From NCBI RefSeq assembly GCF_004151235.1, contig NZ_JUIV01000002.1, positions 372,001 to 436,000 on the forward strand: DNA of 64,000 bases. Direction: 5' to 3'. The number at the start of each line of letters is the position of its first letter. The first letter of the stretch is position 1. The notes beneath the pieces are model-generated. The model ran no database searches. It was given only the letters and a program-made list of their open reading frames with translations, and was not told the DNA's origin. Below are positions 17,733-26,101 of this stretch, one piece after another. This DNA is from Flavobacterium anhuiense (GTDB taxonomy: Bacteria > Bacteroidota > Bacteroidia > Flavobacteriales > Flavobacteriaceae). The position numbers were made by a program, and so were the translations under genes.

Positions 17733-18125
17733 TTACCACAAAGGGCGCTAAGATTTACGCAAAGTTCGCAAAGATATTTTTTAAGAATGAAAAGTTCGCA
17801 AAGCTTACAATTGAGAAAGTTTTGCGATTTTTTTTGCATAATTCTGATTTCAACGAACAGTTTGTCATTTCGAGGGATGAGAAACCTTCGCAAGTAACTC
17901 CACAAAGATTTTCCATTTATTTGTTAAAACATAGCCCGTGGTTTCAACCACGGGGACACAATGTGTATAAATACGTTTCCCGTGGTTGAAACCACGGGCT
18001 ATGTTTAAAAACGAGATAAATAATGCTGCATGAAGAAGCTTTGTCAAAGTTTCAAACTTTGACAAAGGTCGAAAGATTAAAAAACATTTCGCTCTTCGCG
18101 TAAATCTTAGCGTGCCTTGCGGTTA
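17733..18125. repeat. Composite nested inverted repeat between the two tRNA-Asp genes
   Basis: The outer arms (17733-17773 and about 18085-18125) share CGCTAAGATTTACGC with its complement. Inside lie a truncated copy of the GTCATTTCGAGG element (17862-17911), a perfect 28-bp inverted repeat (17927-17954 with 17979-18006, core CCCGTGGTTTCAACCACGGG) and a TTTGTCAAAGTTT hairpin (about 18040-18067). The order suggests elements inserted into one another. No gene is seen. Confidence 0.8.
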
Positions 18126-18224
18126 AAAAGAAAGAAACTTCTTCTTTTTTGATTTACTCGCCAATTTTTAAAATATTGGATTTTAACCAATTAAAAATTT
18201 CTCAAATTTTATTTGAAAAAACGC

Positions 18225-18254
18225 TTGCAGAAACGAAAATCTGTTGTATTTTTG
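18225..18254 (+). promoter_or_regulatory. Promoter of tRNA-Asp copy 2
   Basis: TTG (18225-18227), 19 bp, TATTTTTG (18247-18254). It is nearly the same as the first tRNA-Asp promoter, including CGCTTGCAGAAA and the CGCAATAACGCAG leader. Confidence 0.8.
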
Positions 18255-18271
18255 CACTCGCAATAACGCAG

Positions 18272-18345
18272 GGTTTGGTAGTTCAGTTGGTTAGAATACA
18301 TGCCTGTCACGCATGGGGTCGCGGGTTCGAGTCCCGTCCAGACCG
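18272..18345 (+). tRNA. tRNA-Asp (GTC), copy 2
   Basis: Identical over its 74 nt to the copy at 17475, with the same anticodon GTC. Promoter and leader are duplicated too, so the duplication unit was larger than the tRNA. Confidence 0.97.
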
Positions 18346-18358
18346 CCTAAGTTGTTAA

Positions 18359-18386
18359 AAGCCTTTCTTAACGGAAAGGCTTTTTT
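18359..18386 (+). terminator. Terminator after tRNA-Asp copy 2
   Basis: AAGCCTTTC pairs with GAAAGGCTT around a 6-nt loop, followed by T6; the same stem sequence as in copy 1. Confidence 0.88.
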
Positions 18387-18397
18387 GTTTTTGGTAT

Positions 18398-18576
18398 TTA
18401 ACCGCAAAGCACGCTAAGATTTACGCAAAGTTCGCAAAGTTTAATTTAGCCACAGATTATACAGATTAACACAGATTTTAAAAATCCTTCTAATCCTTTT
18501 AATCTGTGGCTAAAAATTTTAAGTATAAAAAGCTTTGCGAACTTTGCGCTTTTACCTTGCGTGCTTTGCGGTTAAA
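18398..18576. repeat. Nested hairpin repeat upstream of the AraC gene
   Basis: The outer arms (18398-18442 and 18531-18576) pair AACCGCAAAGCACGC and GCAAAGTTCGCAAAG with their complements. An inner hairpin pairs TAGCCACAGATT (18447 on) with AATCTGTGGCTA (18501-18512). The right arm ends 20 bp before the AraC start codon, so this gene's promoter must lie in or against the repeat. Confidence 0.8.
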
Positions 18577-18596
18577 TTTCTTCCTATCTTTATATT

Positions 18597-19418
18597 ATGG
18601 AACACTCTGGTCAAAAACTCGATAAATATTACATCAAAAAAGTAGATGCTGATAAAAAAAGCATTTACTGTCACCACGATTTGATGGGTGAGTTGTTTAT
18701 TCCGCCACACAGACACCAGAAAGCACAGCTTTTATATGCAGAAGGCGATGTTGTTTTTGTAACTACAGAAACCAAAACGTACTTTTTACCAGCAAGGCAC
18801 TTTATCTGGATTCCGAGTGGAGTGGAGCATAGTATCGAGCCGAAATCGGAAAGTGTTACGATGCGAAATCTGTATTTTCCGGTTGAAAAAGAAGAAGATG
18901 ACTTTTATAAGGTGGAAGGAATTTATCCAGTAAACAATTTGTTGTTGCAAATGATGCTTTTTACCAATCGATGGAATGGAGATCTTAAAAAAGGAACCCC
19001 AAATTTTACCATTGCCAAAGCGATAAAAGCGATTCTTCCGCAAATTTGCACTAATAATTTACCTTTAGAATTGCCACAACCCAAAGACAAACGTCTTGGA
19101 AAAATTCTGCGTCATATTGAAAACAATCTAGGAGAAACGATTCTGTTTGCTGATGTAGCTCACGAATTTGGTTTTAGCGAACGCTCTTTATATCGCTTGT
19201 TTCAAAAAGATCTTAAAATGTCTTTTATTCAATATTATACCATTAGAAGAATCTTAAAAGCTATCGAACTTTTATTGGAAAGAAAACTTTCAGTAAAAGA
19301 GGTGGCCGAAGAAGTTGGTTACAATAGTGTTCCAACTTTCAGCAACACTTTTTTCAAAATTCTGGGCCAAAGACCTTCAGATTACTTAAATGGTGAAGAG
19401 ATTTTGGAAAGTAAATAG
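18597..19418 (+). CDS. AraC family transcriptional regulator
   Basis: A 273-residue regulator. The N-terminal cupin-like sensor domain (about 15-110; IPPHRHQKAQLLYAEGD) binds the inducer. The C-terminal AraC double helix-turn-helix (about 175-268; LFADVAHEFGFSERSLYRLF and VKEVAEEVGYNSVPTFSNTF, then GQRPSDY) binds DNA. It lies just upstream of a TolC-HlyD-MFS efflux operon in the same direction, which it probably controls. The 372-bp gap between them carries a nested hairpin. Confidence 0.92.
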   Translation: MEHSGQKLDKYYIKKVDADKKSIYCHHDLMGELFIPPHRHQKAQLLYAEGDVVFVTTETKTYFLPARHFIWIPSGVEHSIEPKSESVTMRNLYFPVEKEEDDFYKVEGIYPVNNLLLQMMLFTNRWNGDLKKGTPNFTIAKAIKAILPQICTNNLPLELPQPKDKRLGKILRHIENNLGETILFADVAHEFGFSERSLYRLFQKDLKMSFIQYYTIRRILKAIELLLERKLSVKEVAEEVGYNSVPTFSNTFFKILGQRPSDYLNGEEILESK

Positions 19419-19423
19419 TTTTT

Positions 19424-19620
19424 ATTTCACGCAGATTTTAATAGATTTTAGCTGATTTAGCAGATTCTTTTTTATTCCATGCGTAAAAAAAAGTCTCGCA
19501 GATTCCGCAGATTTCAGAGATTTTTAAATGCTTTATAATCTGCATAATCTGCGGAATCTGCGAGACTAAAAAGAAAAATCTGCGCGCATCTGCTAAAATC
19601 TATTAAAATCTGTGTGAAAT
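19424..19620. repeat. Nested hairpin repeat (CAGATTTTAATAGATTTTAGC family)
   Basis: The outer arms at 19424-19466 and 19577-19620 are complementary (ATTTCACGCAGATTTTAATA with its complement). The inner arms 19492-19513 and 19545-19566 are a perfect 22-bp inverted repeat (AGTCTCGCAGATTCCGCAG...). The remaining 19621-19790 holds only AT-rich sequence, presumably the promoter of the efflux operon. Confidence 0.8.
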
Positions 19621-19790
19621 ATCACAATCAAAATCTATTTTGTAATAAATTGTTTTTCAGTGCTTTAATATAACGTTTTCGGAAAATAGAATTTTAACGT
19701 TTGTCCGAAATGAATATGTTCTTGGCTTTTTAGAATTATCAGTCACGAGAAAAATGAAGGAACTTTGCAGCATCAAATATTAATGTATTT

Positions 19791-21146
19791 ATGTTCCTTA
19801 AAACAACAAATTCTACAGACGATTGTTTTTCCAGAATCCTGCTGTTAATCTTAATGATATTAGCATTCAATGGCTTACAAGCGCAGGAAGTTCATTCGGT
19901 TTCATTACAAGAAGCTTTGAAACTGGCTAAAGAAAACAACAAGAAAATCCTTAGATCTCAATTGGAGGTCACGCTCGCAGAGCAAAACATTAAAGAAAGA
20001 AAAGAGCTTCGATTACCAGACGTACAGCTAAACGGCATGTATTCTCGCATCACGAATATTACCGAATTCAAAGGAAGCGGATTTCTTAAAGACAAAGAAG
20101 TAACTCCGGCAATTCCTGAAATTTATGAGGTAAATTCAACCTTTAAAATGCCAATTTATGCTGGAAATAAGATTAATAACGCCATCAAAATTGCCAATCA
20201 GGAAAACGAAATCGCCAAAATAAAAACAGAAAAGGCCGAAAATGATATCGAGCTTGAAGTGGTGGCAAACTATCTGGCAATTTATAAAATGATGGAACTT
20301 CAGAAAATATTCGAAGAAAACATCAAAGAAGAAAAAAGCCGACTGAAAGAAGTGCAATCGCTTCAAAAACATGGAACGGTTACGAAAAACGAGGTTATTC
20401 GTGCCGAATTACAGCTTTCAGATCGCGAATTGAATGCGTTAACTAACTCCAAAAACATTAAAATCGCACTTCACGATCTGAAAACGCTGATCCAAATTCC
20501 AGAAAATGAAGAAATTGTAATCGATACAACTTCAAGTCTTGATGAAATGAACGGTCTAGATCCGTATGATTTTTATATGACAAAAGCTTTGCAGAACGAA
20601 GAAATGCGTATTGCAAGCCAAGAGTTAAACATCAGCAAAACGGAATTGAAATTGGTTAAAGGAAATTACTTGCCAAGTGTTCATTTCTTTGGAAACTACG
20701 GTTTTTATTATCCAAACTACAAATTCTTTCCGCCAAATCCGTATTTGTACACTTTAGGCCAGGTGGGGATCGAAGCTACTTTTGACCTTTCGTCTTTGTA
20801 TAAAAACAAGACCAAAATGGAGCAGGCCAATACCAAAATCAAATGGCAGGAAATGCAGAATGAAATTGTAAAAGAGGAAATTCAGGACAAGCTATATAAA
20901 GAACACACACAATATCAGGAAATCCTTGAAAAGTTTGTGGTGGTTGATAAAGCTTTGGATTTAGCCGAAGAAAATTACCGAATTGTAAAGCTGAAATACT
21001 TAAACCAATTGGTTTTAATTACCGAAATGGTCGATGCCGATAATGCTTTGCTTCAGGCGAAATACAACAAAATTTCTACGCGATTGGATGCGGTTTTAAA
21101 ACATTACGAACTGCTTCATACGGCGGGAATGCTTCCGCAAAGCTAG
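19791..21146 (+). CDS. TolC family outer-membrane efflux protein
   Basis: A 451-residue outer-membrane channel subunit of the TolC/OEP family. A signal peptide (LILMILAFNGLQAQ) is followed by two OEP repeats with long coiled-coil helices rich in Glu, Lys and Gln (about 105-230 and 300-440). It opens with the typical SLQEALKLAKENNKKI. It forms the exit duct of a tripartite drug pump with the HlyD-type adaptor and MFS transporter encoded next. The start gives a short cytosolic lead before the signal; a start further in cannot be excluded. Confidence 0.9.
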   Translation: MFLKTTNSTDDCFSRILLLILMILAFNGLQAQEVHSVSLQEALKLAKENNKKILRSQLEVTLAEQNIKERKELRLPDVQLNGMYSRITNITEFKGSGFLKDKEVTPAIPEIYEVNSTFKMPIYAGNKINNAIKIANQENEIAKIKTEKAENDIELEVVANYLAIYKMMELQKIFEENIKEEKSRLKEVQSLQKHGTVTKNEVIRAELQLSDRELNALTNSKNIKIALHDLKTLIQIPENEEIVIDTTSSLDEMNGLDPYDFYMTKALQNEEMRIASQELNISKTELKLVKGNYLPSVHFFGNYGFYYPNYKFFPPNPYLYTLGQVGIEATFDLSSLYKNKTKMEQANTKIKWQEMQNEIVKEEIQDKLYKEHTQYQEILEKFVVVDKALDLAEENYRIVKLKYLNQLVLITEMVDADNALLQAKYNKISTRLDAVLKHYELLHTAGMLPQS

Positions 21147-21266
21147 ATGGTGAGAGATTAGGCTAAAGCCTTAAGAAAAAAGAGGCAAGAAGCAAGACTT
21201 GATAAAAGAAAGAGGCAAGAGAAAAGACATTTTAGAAAAGAACTAAGTTAAAGAGAAAAGAAAGAT
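21147..21266 (+). other. Purine-rich operon spacer with a short direct repeat
   Basis: A 120-bp spacer, almost all purine on the plus strand after 21170. AAAGAGGCAAGAAGCAAGAC and AAAGAGGCAAGAGAAAAGAC recur about 30 bp apart. No terminator is seen, so the efflux genes can be one transcript. Confidence 0.5.
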
Positions 21267-22316
21267 ATGGTTAAGATTAAAAATGAAACTAGAAGAAATA
21301 AAACGTTTCATATACTAATAACGATTATTGCGTGCACGCTGGTAATAAGCGGTGTTATTTTGGGAATTTGGTTTTATGTATTTAATCGAAATCATGAAGA
21401 AACGAATGACGCTCAGGTGGAGCAATATGTAACGCCAATTATGTCGAGAATTACTGGTTATGTGCAAGAGGTTCGTTTCGATGAAAATCAGTTTGTGCAC
21501 AAAGGCGATACTTTGGTCGTAATTGATAACAGAGAATATCAATCGAAATTGAATGTGGCTCTTGCCGATGTTCAGAATGCGAAACAAAATAGCGTTGTGG
21601 CTGAGAAAAATGCCATAAATACGGCAAGCGCAACAGCGATTAACGAAGCGCAATTAGAAGCTGCAAAGTCGAATCTTTGGAAAACCAAATTAGAATACGA
21701 AAGATATAAAGCTTTGGTAAGCGAAGAGGCAGCAACTTCTCAGCAATTAGAAAAAGTAAAAGCAGATTACGAATCGGCGCAGGCGCATTTTCAGGAAATG
21801 AAAAATAGAATTCATTCATCGGCTTTAAGCACTTCTGTTGCCGAAGCAAACGTTCCTACAACGCAAACGAATATTGCTGCAAAACAAGCTGTGGCTGATA
21901 ACGCGGCTTTATTTCTTTCGTACACTATAATTACAGCGCCTTACGACGGTTGGGTTGGAAAACGAACTTTACAGCCAGGACAATTGGTAAAAGAAGGACA
22001 ATCTTTGCTTTCTATTGTAAGTAAAGAAAAATGGATAACAGCCAATTTTAAAGAAACGCAATTGCAATATTTAAAAGTTGGACAAGATGTTGAAATAAAA
22101 GCCGATGCTTTGAGCGATAAGACTTTTACAGGAACAATTGCTTCTTTATCTCCTGCGAGCGGGGCAAGATTTTCATTGCTTCCTCCAGACAATGCAACGG
22201 GTAACTTCGTAAAAATTGAACAAAGAATTCCGGTTAGAATTCAGTTAAAAGACAGCGACAAACAAGCCAACTTTTTAAGAGCGGGAATGAATATTACTGT
22301 CATCGCAGCACACTAA
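21267..22316 (+). CDS. HlyD/EmrA family membrane-fusion adaptor
   Basis: A 349-residue periplasmic adaptor with one N-terminal membrane helix (about 14-36, ILITIIACTLVISGVILGIW). The biotinyl-lipoyl halves are at about 50-90 (VTPIMSRITGYVQEVRFDEN) and 220-250 (LQPGQLVKEGQSLLSIV), separated by an alpha-hairpin coiled coil (about 90-210). It links the inner-membrane MFS pump to the TolC channel. The next gene starts 1 bp after its stop. Confidence 0.92.
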   Translation: MVKIKNETRRNKTFHILITIIACTLVISGVILGIWFYVFNRNHEETNDAQVEQYVTPIMSRITGYVQEVRFDENQFVHKGDTLVVIDNREYQSKLNVALADVQNAKQNSVVAEKNAINTASATAINEAQLEAAKSNLWKTKLEYERYKALVSEEAATSQQLEKVKADYESAQAHFQEMKNRIHSSALSTSVAEANVPTTQTNIAAKQAVADNAALFLSYTIITAPYDGWVGKRTLQPGQLVKEGQSLLSIVSKEKWITANFKETQLQYLKVGQDVEIKADALSDKTFTGTIASLSPASGARFSLLPPDNATGNFVKIEQRIPVRIQLKDSDKQANFLRAGMNITVIAAH

Positions 22317-22317
22317 A

Positions 22318-23901
22318 ATGGAAGATAAAAGTATATTTAAATCATGGGTTCCAAAATGGGCAATCATTACTATTTTGTTTGTTTGTCTTTTGCATTCCAT
22401 GATTTTATTGGGAGTTTATACGTCAAACGTAACGTATGCGGCAAGTTTTCTGGATATTGAGCCCGAAGATTTGCAGTTTGCGATGTGTGTTACGTACGGA
22501 ACTCTGCTGGCTACAATTTTGATAGAAAGCCGATTTTCGAGTTTTTTCCCTGCCAAAAATTACCTCATAGGAGTTTATTCCTTAATTGGAGTTACGATTG
22601 TGGCATCGGGTTATGTCGATAATTTTGCGGTTTTTCTATTGCTGAGAGTTGCCGAAGGAATCTTAATGGCGCTTCCGGCCATTACCATCAGACAATTGCT
22701 TATTGAGCAGTTTGATTCTAAAAATGCCATTATAATTGGTTTTTCCTTTTATTATGGTTCTCTACTGTTGTCAACGCCTTTTATTATGAATATTGCGGTT
22801 TGGTTTCTGGATCATTACGACTGGAAATACATGCTGTATGTTTCGGGCGGATTGCAGGTTTTAAATGTCTTTTTAATCTTGGTTACTTTTCGTGGGCACC
22901 GAATCACAAAGAAAATCCCGTTGTATCAAATCGACTGGATGAGCTATTTTTTGGTTTTAACAGCTATTCTTTGCGGTGCCTACTTTTTTGTGTATGCCGA
23001 GAAAAAATATTGGTTCGAATCTTCTCAAATGGTTTTAATGCTTATTATGGCACTCATTACGGGAGGTTTGTTCATTTTCAAAGAGCTTTTGGTTAAAAGG
23101 CCCACTTTTGATTTTGAAGTTTTTAAATACGCCAATCTGAGAATTGGGTTTTTATTGTTTTTCCTGTTTTACATCAGCAGGGCAACGCTTAGTCTTTGCC
23201 ATTCGGCTATGTATTCGATTTGGAATTGGGATCCGTCTCGTGTTGCGGGCGTGCAGTACATTAACGGACTCGGAAATGTAATCGGATTGATTTTGGCGGC
23301 TTATTTTTTGATGAAATCGGTTTCTACCAAAATTATTTTCCTGATTGGTTTTTCGCTAATTGCCTTGTATCATTTTTGGTTTACGTTTCTTTTTGTGCCC
23401 GATGTGGCTTTGTCAGATATTATTGTTCCGTACTTTTTGCAGGGTATCGGAGTGGGGTTTTTATTTGTTCCGTTAATTCTCTTTACCACATCTTCGGTTC
23501 CTGCAAATATGGCGGTTTCTTCGGGAATTGTCGGCGTTTCAGGACGTTTCTGGGGAAGTACGATTGGTTTTTGCGTCATGCAGAATGCAACAGTATTTTT
23601 AAACAAAAAACACTTTTTTAAACTAAGCCAGTTCGTAACGGGCGAAAATCCCGAAGCACAGCAAAACATTGCAAACACTACGCAGAGTTTTATTGCTAAA
23701 GGATATTCAGCAGATAATGCCAATGTTTTAGCCATGAAAAAGATTTTCGGAAGCATTACTAAACAATCGACTCTCTTAGCTGATATGGAAATTTATACCA
23801 TTGTAGGTTACGGTCTTTTAGTTTTGATAATTCTTATTGCATGCAATCAGCATTTGAGACAGACTGTGACTTTGATGAAAAGTAAGATTTGGATTGGGTA
23901 A
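22318..23901 (+). CDS. MFS efflux transporter, DHA2/EmrB type
   Basis: A 527-residue inner-membrane protein with about 14 predicted hydrophobic helices from residue 14 to 515, a length and helix number typical of DHA2-type drug:proton antiporters. Its place directly after an EmrA-like adaptor and a TolC protein makes this a complete tripartite pump. The substrate is unknown; the AraC regulator upstream suggests inducible expression. Confidence 0.9.
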   Translation: MEDKSIFKSWVPKWAIITILFVCLLHSMILLGVYTSNVTYAASFLDIEPEDLQFAMCVTYGTLLATILIESRFSSFFPAKNYLIGVYSLIGVTIVASGYVDNFAVFLLLRVAEGILMALPAITIRQLLIEQFDSKNAIIIGFSFYYGSLLLSTPFIMNIAVWFLDHYDWKYMLYVSGGLQVLNVFLILVTFRGHRITKKIPLYQIDWMSYFLVLTAILCGAYFFVYAEKKYWFESSQMVLMLIMALITGGLFIFKELLVKRPTFDFEVFKYANLRIGFLLFFLFYISRATLSLCHSAMYSIWNWDPSRVAGVQYINGLGNVIGLILAAYFLMKSVSTKIIFLIGFSLIALYHFWFTFLFVPDVALSDIIVPYFLQGIGVGFLFVPLILFTTSSVPANMAVSSGIVGVSGRFWGSTIGFCVMQNATVFLNKKHFFKLSQFVTGENPEAQQNIANTTQSFIAKGYSADNANVLAMKKIFGSITKQSTLLADMEIYTIVGYGLLVLIILIACNQHLRQTVTLMKSKIWIG

Positions 23902-23953
23902 AGATTTTGTTTCAGGTTTAATGTTTCAAGTTCTAAGTTCTGCTCTCATTTTA

Positions 23954-24054
23954 TGTCATTTAGACGAAGGAGAAATCTCCGTAAGTAACTCCGCAACGAA
24001 AGTCCAATCTTTGTCGAGCTTCTTGTGGAGATTTCTCCTTCGTCGAAATGACAA
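23954..24054. repeat. Hairpin repeat, GTCATTTMGA family, copy left of the HAD gene
   Basis: The 27-bp arms (23954-23980 with 24028-24054) are near-complementary: TGTCATTTAGACGAAGGAGA and its partner TCTCCTTCGTCGAAATGACA. The 47-bp interior (GTAAGTAACTCCGCAACGAA...) is shared with the copy at 24886-24985. Arm differences between the two copies are compensated. Confidence 0.88.
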
Positions 24055-24127
24055 ACAGTGCGTTTAATTGTTGTGGTAAACAACACTTATCAGTATCTTG
24101 CAACCGTTAAAAACAACAAATAAAATT

Positions 24128-24787
24128 ATGAGCCAGCAATGTGTAATTTTTGATATGGACGGCGTGATTTCGCATACAAATCCGCATCATGTAATCGCTT
24201 TTGAAAAGTTTTTCGATAAATATAATATTCCGTACACGAAAGAAGAATTTGAAGAACATATGTACGGAAAACACAATAGTTATATCATGACGCATTTCTT
24301 CAAACGTCCGATTGCGGGAGAAGAATTGATAAAACTGGAAGACGAAAAAGAAGGAATGTTCCGTGAGATTTACAAAGACAAAGTCGAAACGATTCCGCAT
24401 TATATGGATTTTTTAAACGAATTAAAATCTCGTGGTTTCAAAACCGCAGTTGCCACATCGGCGCCTCGTGCGAATCTGGATTTGATTGCCAATTTCCTGA
24501 AACTAGGCGAAAAAATGGATTCGATGATGTCATCAGAAGATGTTACGTTTCATAAGCCAAATCCTGAAGTATATTTAAAATCGGCAGAAAGAGTTGGAGT
24601 TTCTCCGTCTGATTGTGTGGTTTTTGAAGATTCTTATTCGGGCGTTACAGCAGGATTAAATGCCGGAATGAAAGTCGTAGGTGTTTTGAGCACGCATACA
24701 AAAGAAGAACTTCCGCCATGCGATTTTTATATTAATGATTATAGTGAAGTTAATGTGGATAAGATTTTAGAATTATTAGGGAAATAA
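24128..24787 (+). CDS. HAD family hydrolase, beta-phosphoglucomutase-like
   Basis: The start is set at ATG 24128, giving MSQQCVIFDMDGVISH as expected for the family; the open frame begins 10 codons earlier without reason. 219 residues. The nucleophile and acid are D9 and D11 of DMDGV. The helical cap (about 15-85), the motif II region ATSAPRANLD, and K/HKPNPE plus FEDSYSGV (motifs III and IV) are intact. It acts as a cytosolic sugar-phosphate phosphatase or phosphomutase of unknown substrate. It stands alone between two copies of the same hairpin repeat. Confidence 0.9.
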   Translation: MSQQCVIFDMDGVISHTNPHHVIAFEKFFDKYNIPYTKEEFEEHMYGKHNSYIMTHFFKRPIAGEELIKLEDEKEGMFREIYKDKVETIPHYMDFLNELKSRGFKTAVATSAPRANLDLIANFLKLGEKMDSMMSSEDVTFHKPNPEVYLKSAERVGVSPSDCVVFEDSYSGVTAGLNAGMKVVGVLSTHTKEELPPCDFYINDYSEVNVDKILELLGK

Positions 24788-24827
24788 ATTCCAATTTTTT
24801 AAAATCCCAAATTCCAAGTGATACGAG

Positions 24828-24867
24828 ACCTTTGTCAAAGTTTTAAACTTTGACAAAGGTTTTTTTG
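24828..24867 (+). terminator. Hairpin plus T-run after the HAD gene
   Basis: ACCTTTGTCAAAGTTT pairs with its complement up to 24860, then T7. The same TTTGTCAAAGTTT hairpin occurs near 18040-18067, so this is a repeat family that can serve as terminator. Confidence 0.7.
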
Positions 24868-24885
24868 TGTAATTAACCACAATCT

Positions 24886-24985
24886 TGTCATTCCGAGGAA
24901 CGAGGAATCTCCGTAAGTAACTCCGCAACGAAAAGCCAATCTTTGTAGAGCTTCTCGTGGAGATTCCTCGTTCCTCGGAATGACA
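24886..24985. repeat. Hairpin repeat, GTCATTCCGA family, copy right of the HAD gene
   Basis: The arms 24886-24912 and 24959-24985 are perfect complements (TGTCATTCCGAGGAACGAGG...). The interior matches the copy at 23954-24054 nearly base for base and in the same orientation. Confidence 0.9.
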
Positions 24986-25009
24986 AACTAGACGGATATT
25001 TAAAGTCGT

Positions 25010-25801
25010 TTAATACTTCTCCTCCAAAAAAGCCATCCAGCCTTTTTCGAATTCCTCTTGCGTTACATTCAATGTTTTTTGGATGTTGCCGAAAGACGCA
25101 ATCAGTTTGGGCAGAATATCTTTTCCCCATTTTTGAGTCATATATTCGATTATGGTGTAGCCAATGTTGTAAATCTGATTGCCGTGATTAAGATCTTCTA
25201 GAGTCAGGTTTTTGCTTTTGGCATATTTTACGCTTAGCGAATTAACTTCTTTCGCTTCAAAAATACTAATCGATTCCCAGAGCCAGCGCGGATATTCGGC
25301 TTTAAACTTTTTATCAAATTCCCTTTCAAAAGTCAGTCGGTCTTGTGTGATGATGGTGTCTTTTGCTTTATAGATTAATATGTTGAGCTGAACGCAATGT
25401 GTAAACTCATGCAAAGCCGTTTTTAGCGGATCGTCTGGAAAAATAGAATTAAACCAATTCGTCCATACAAAATGAAATTCGTTTGGACCACGACTTGTGC
25501 CTTTTGTGTTTTCTGTTAAACCTGTCGCTTCATTAAACTTAAATTGCGAACCGTAAACAAAAACCTTTATTGGCTCGTGTTCTAAGTCTTTTAGATTTTC
25601 TCTTATTTTAGAATAGTTTTCCTCAAGATGTTTGCTGACTTTTTCAGCTTCGCTTTTATAAATTCCGGTATAGGAAACGATAAAATGCTCCGATTTAAGA
25701 GTTTTGGTTTCGTGCTGAACAGTAAAACTTCGAATTGTTCTTGCAAAATAAAAGACAGCAATAATTGCTAAAAAAAGGACTAGTAATCTGTATTTTCTCA
25801 T
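25010..25801 (-). CDS. Membrane-anchored gluzincin (peptidase MA-like) protein
   Basis: The start is set at ATG 25799-25801, giving MRKYRLLVLFLAIIAVFYFA, an N-terminal membrane anchor or signal; 263 residues. HEFTH (about 144-148 in ALHEFTHCVQ) is a HExxH zinc motif, and WLWESISIFEAKE downstream supplies the third-ligand glutamate in the WxxEx(I)A(x)YE pattern of peptidase-MA domains. It is probably an extracytoplasmic zinc protease; the substrate is unknown. Transcribed alone, ending within 25 bp of a hairpin repeat. Confidence 0.72.
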   Translation of the reverse strand: MRKYRLLVLFLAIIAVFYFARTIRSFTVQHETKTLKSEHFIVSYTGIYKSEAEKVSKHLEENYSKIRENLKDLEHEPIKVFVYGSQFKFNEATGLTENTKGTSRGPNEFHFVWTNWFNSIFPDDPLKTALHEFTHCVQLNILIYKAKDTIITQDRLTFEREFDKKFKAEYPRWLWESISIFEAKEVNSLSVKYAKSKNLTLEDLNHGNQIYNIGYTIIEYMTQKWGKDILPKLIASFGNIQKTLNVTQEEFEKGWMAFLEEKY

Positions 25802-26059
25802 GTGTTCTAAATGTTTTTTGAAATTTAAAAACAAGCGAAATTTTGAGAATTAGGTTTTTGGTTTTTTAAAAGTAAGAATATTTAAATACTAAAGTGTAAA
25901 ATAATTAAAGAAATTTCTGAATCGCTTTTTGTTTTGTCTCTCCCGATAGTTGTCGGTATATTAAAATTAAAAGAGTGCTTATCGCATTGTTTCCTGTTTT
26001 GACGGAAGTTTTTTAGGACAAAAACATTGCAATTGCATCAAATATTTTTACTTTTGTTC
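25802..26059. other. Gene-free divergent spacer
   Basis: An AT-rich region between two divergent genes. It holds TCTCCCGATAGTTGTCGGTA (about 25947-25966), a small hairpin seen in related form at 47149-47164. Otherwise nothing recognised. Confidence 0.4.
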
Positions 26060-26084
26060 AAAATATGAACAGTGTTCATATTTT
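26060..26084. promoter_or_regulatory. Perfect palindrome, probable TetR operator
   Basis: 12-bp arms AAAATATGAACA and TGTTCATATTTT flank a single central G. It ends 17 bp before the TetR start codon and overlaps the probable -7 region (TATTTTG at 26079), as expected for autorepression. Confidence 0.75.
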
Positions 26085-26101
26085 GTAATAATGTTTACGA
26101 T

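Noticed and set aside
17688..18065. Several open frames on both strands between the tRNA-Asp genes, including one with a PWFQPRG-type peptide
   Set aside because: They are translations of the nested inverted repeats, with no signal, domain or independent coding evidence.
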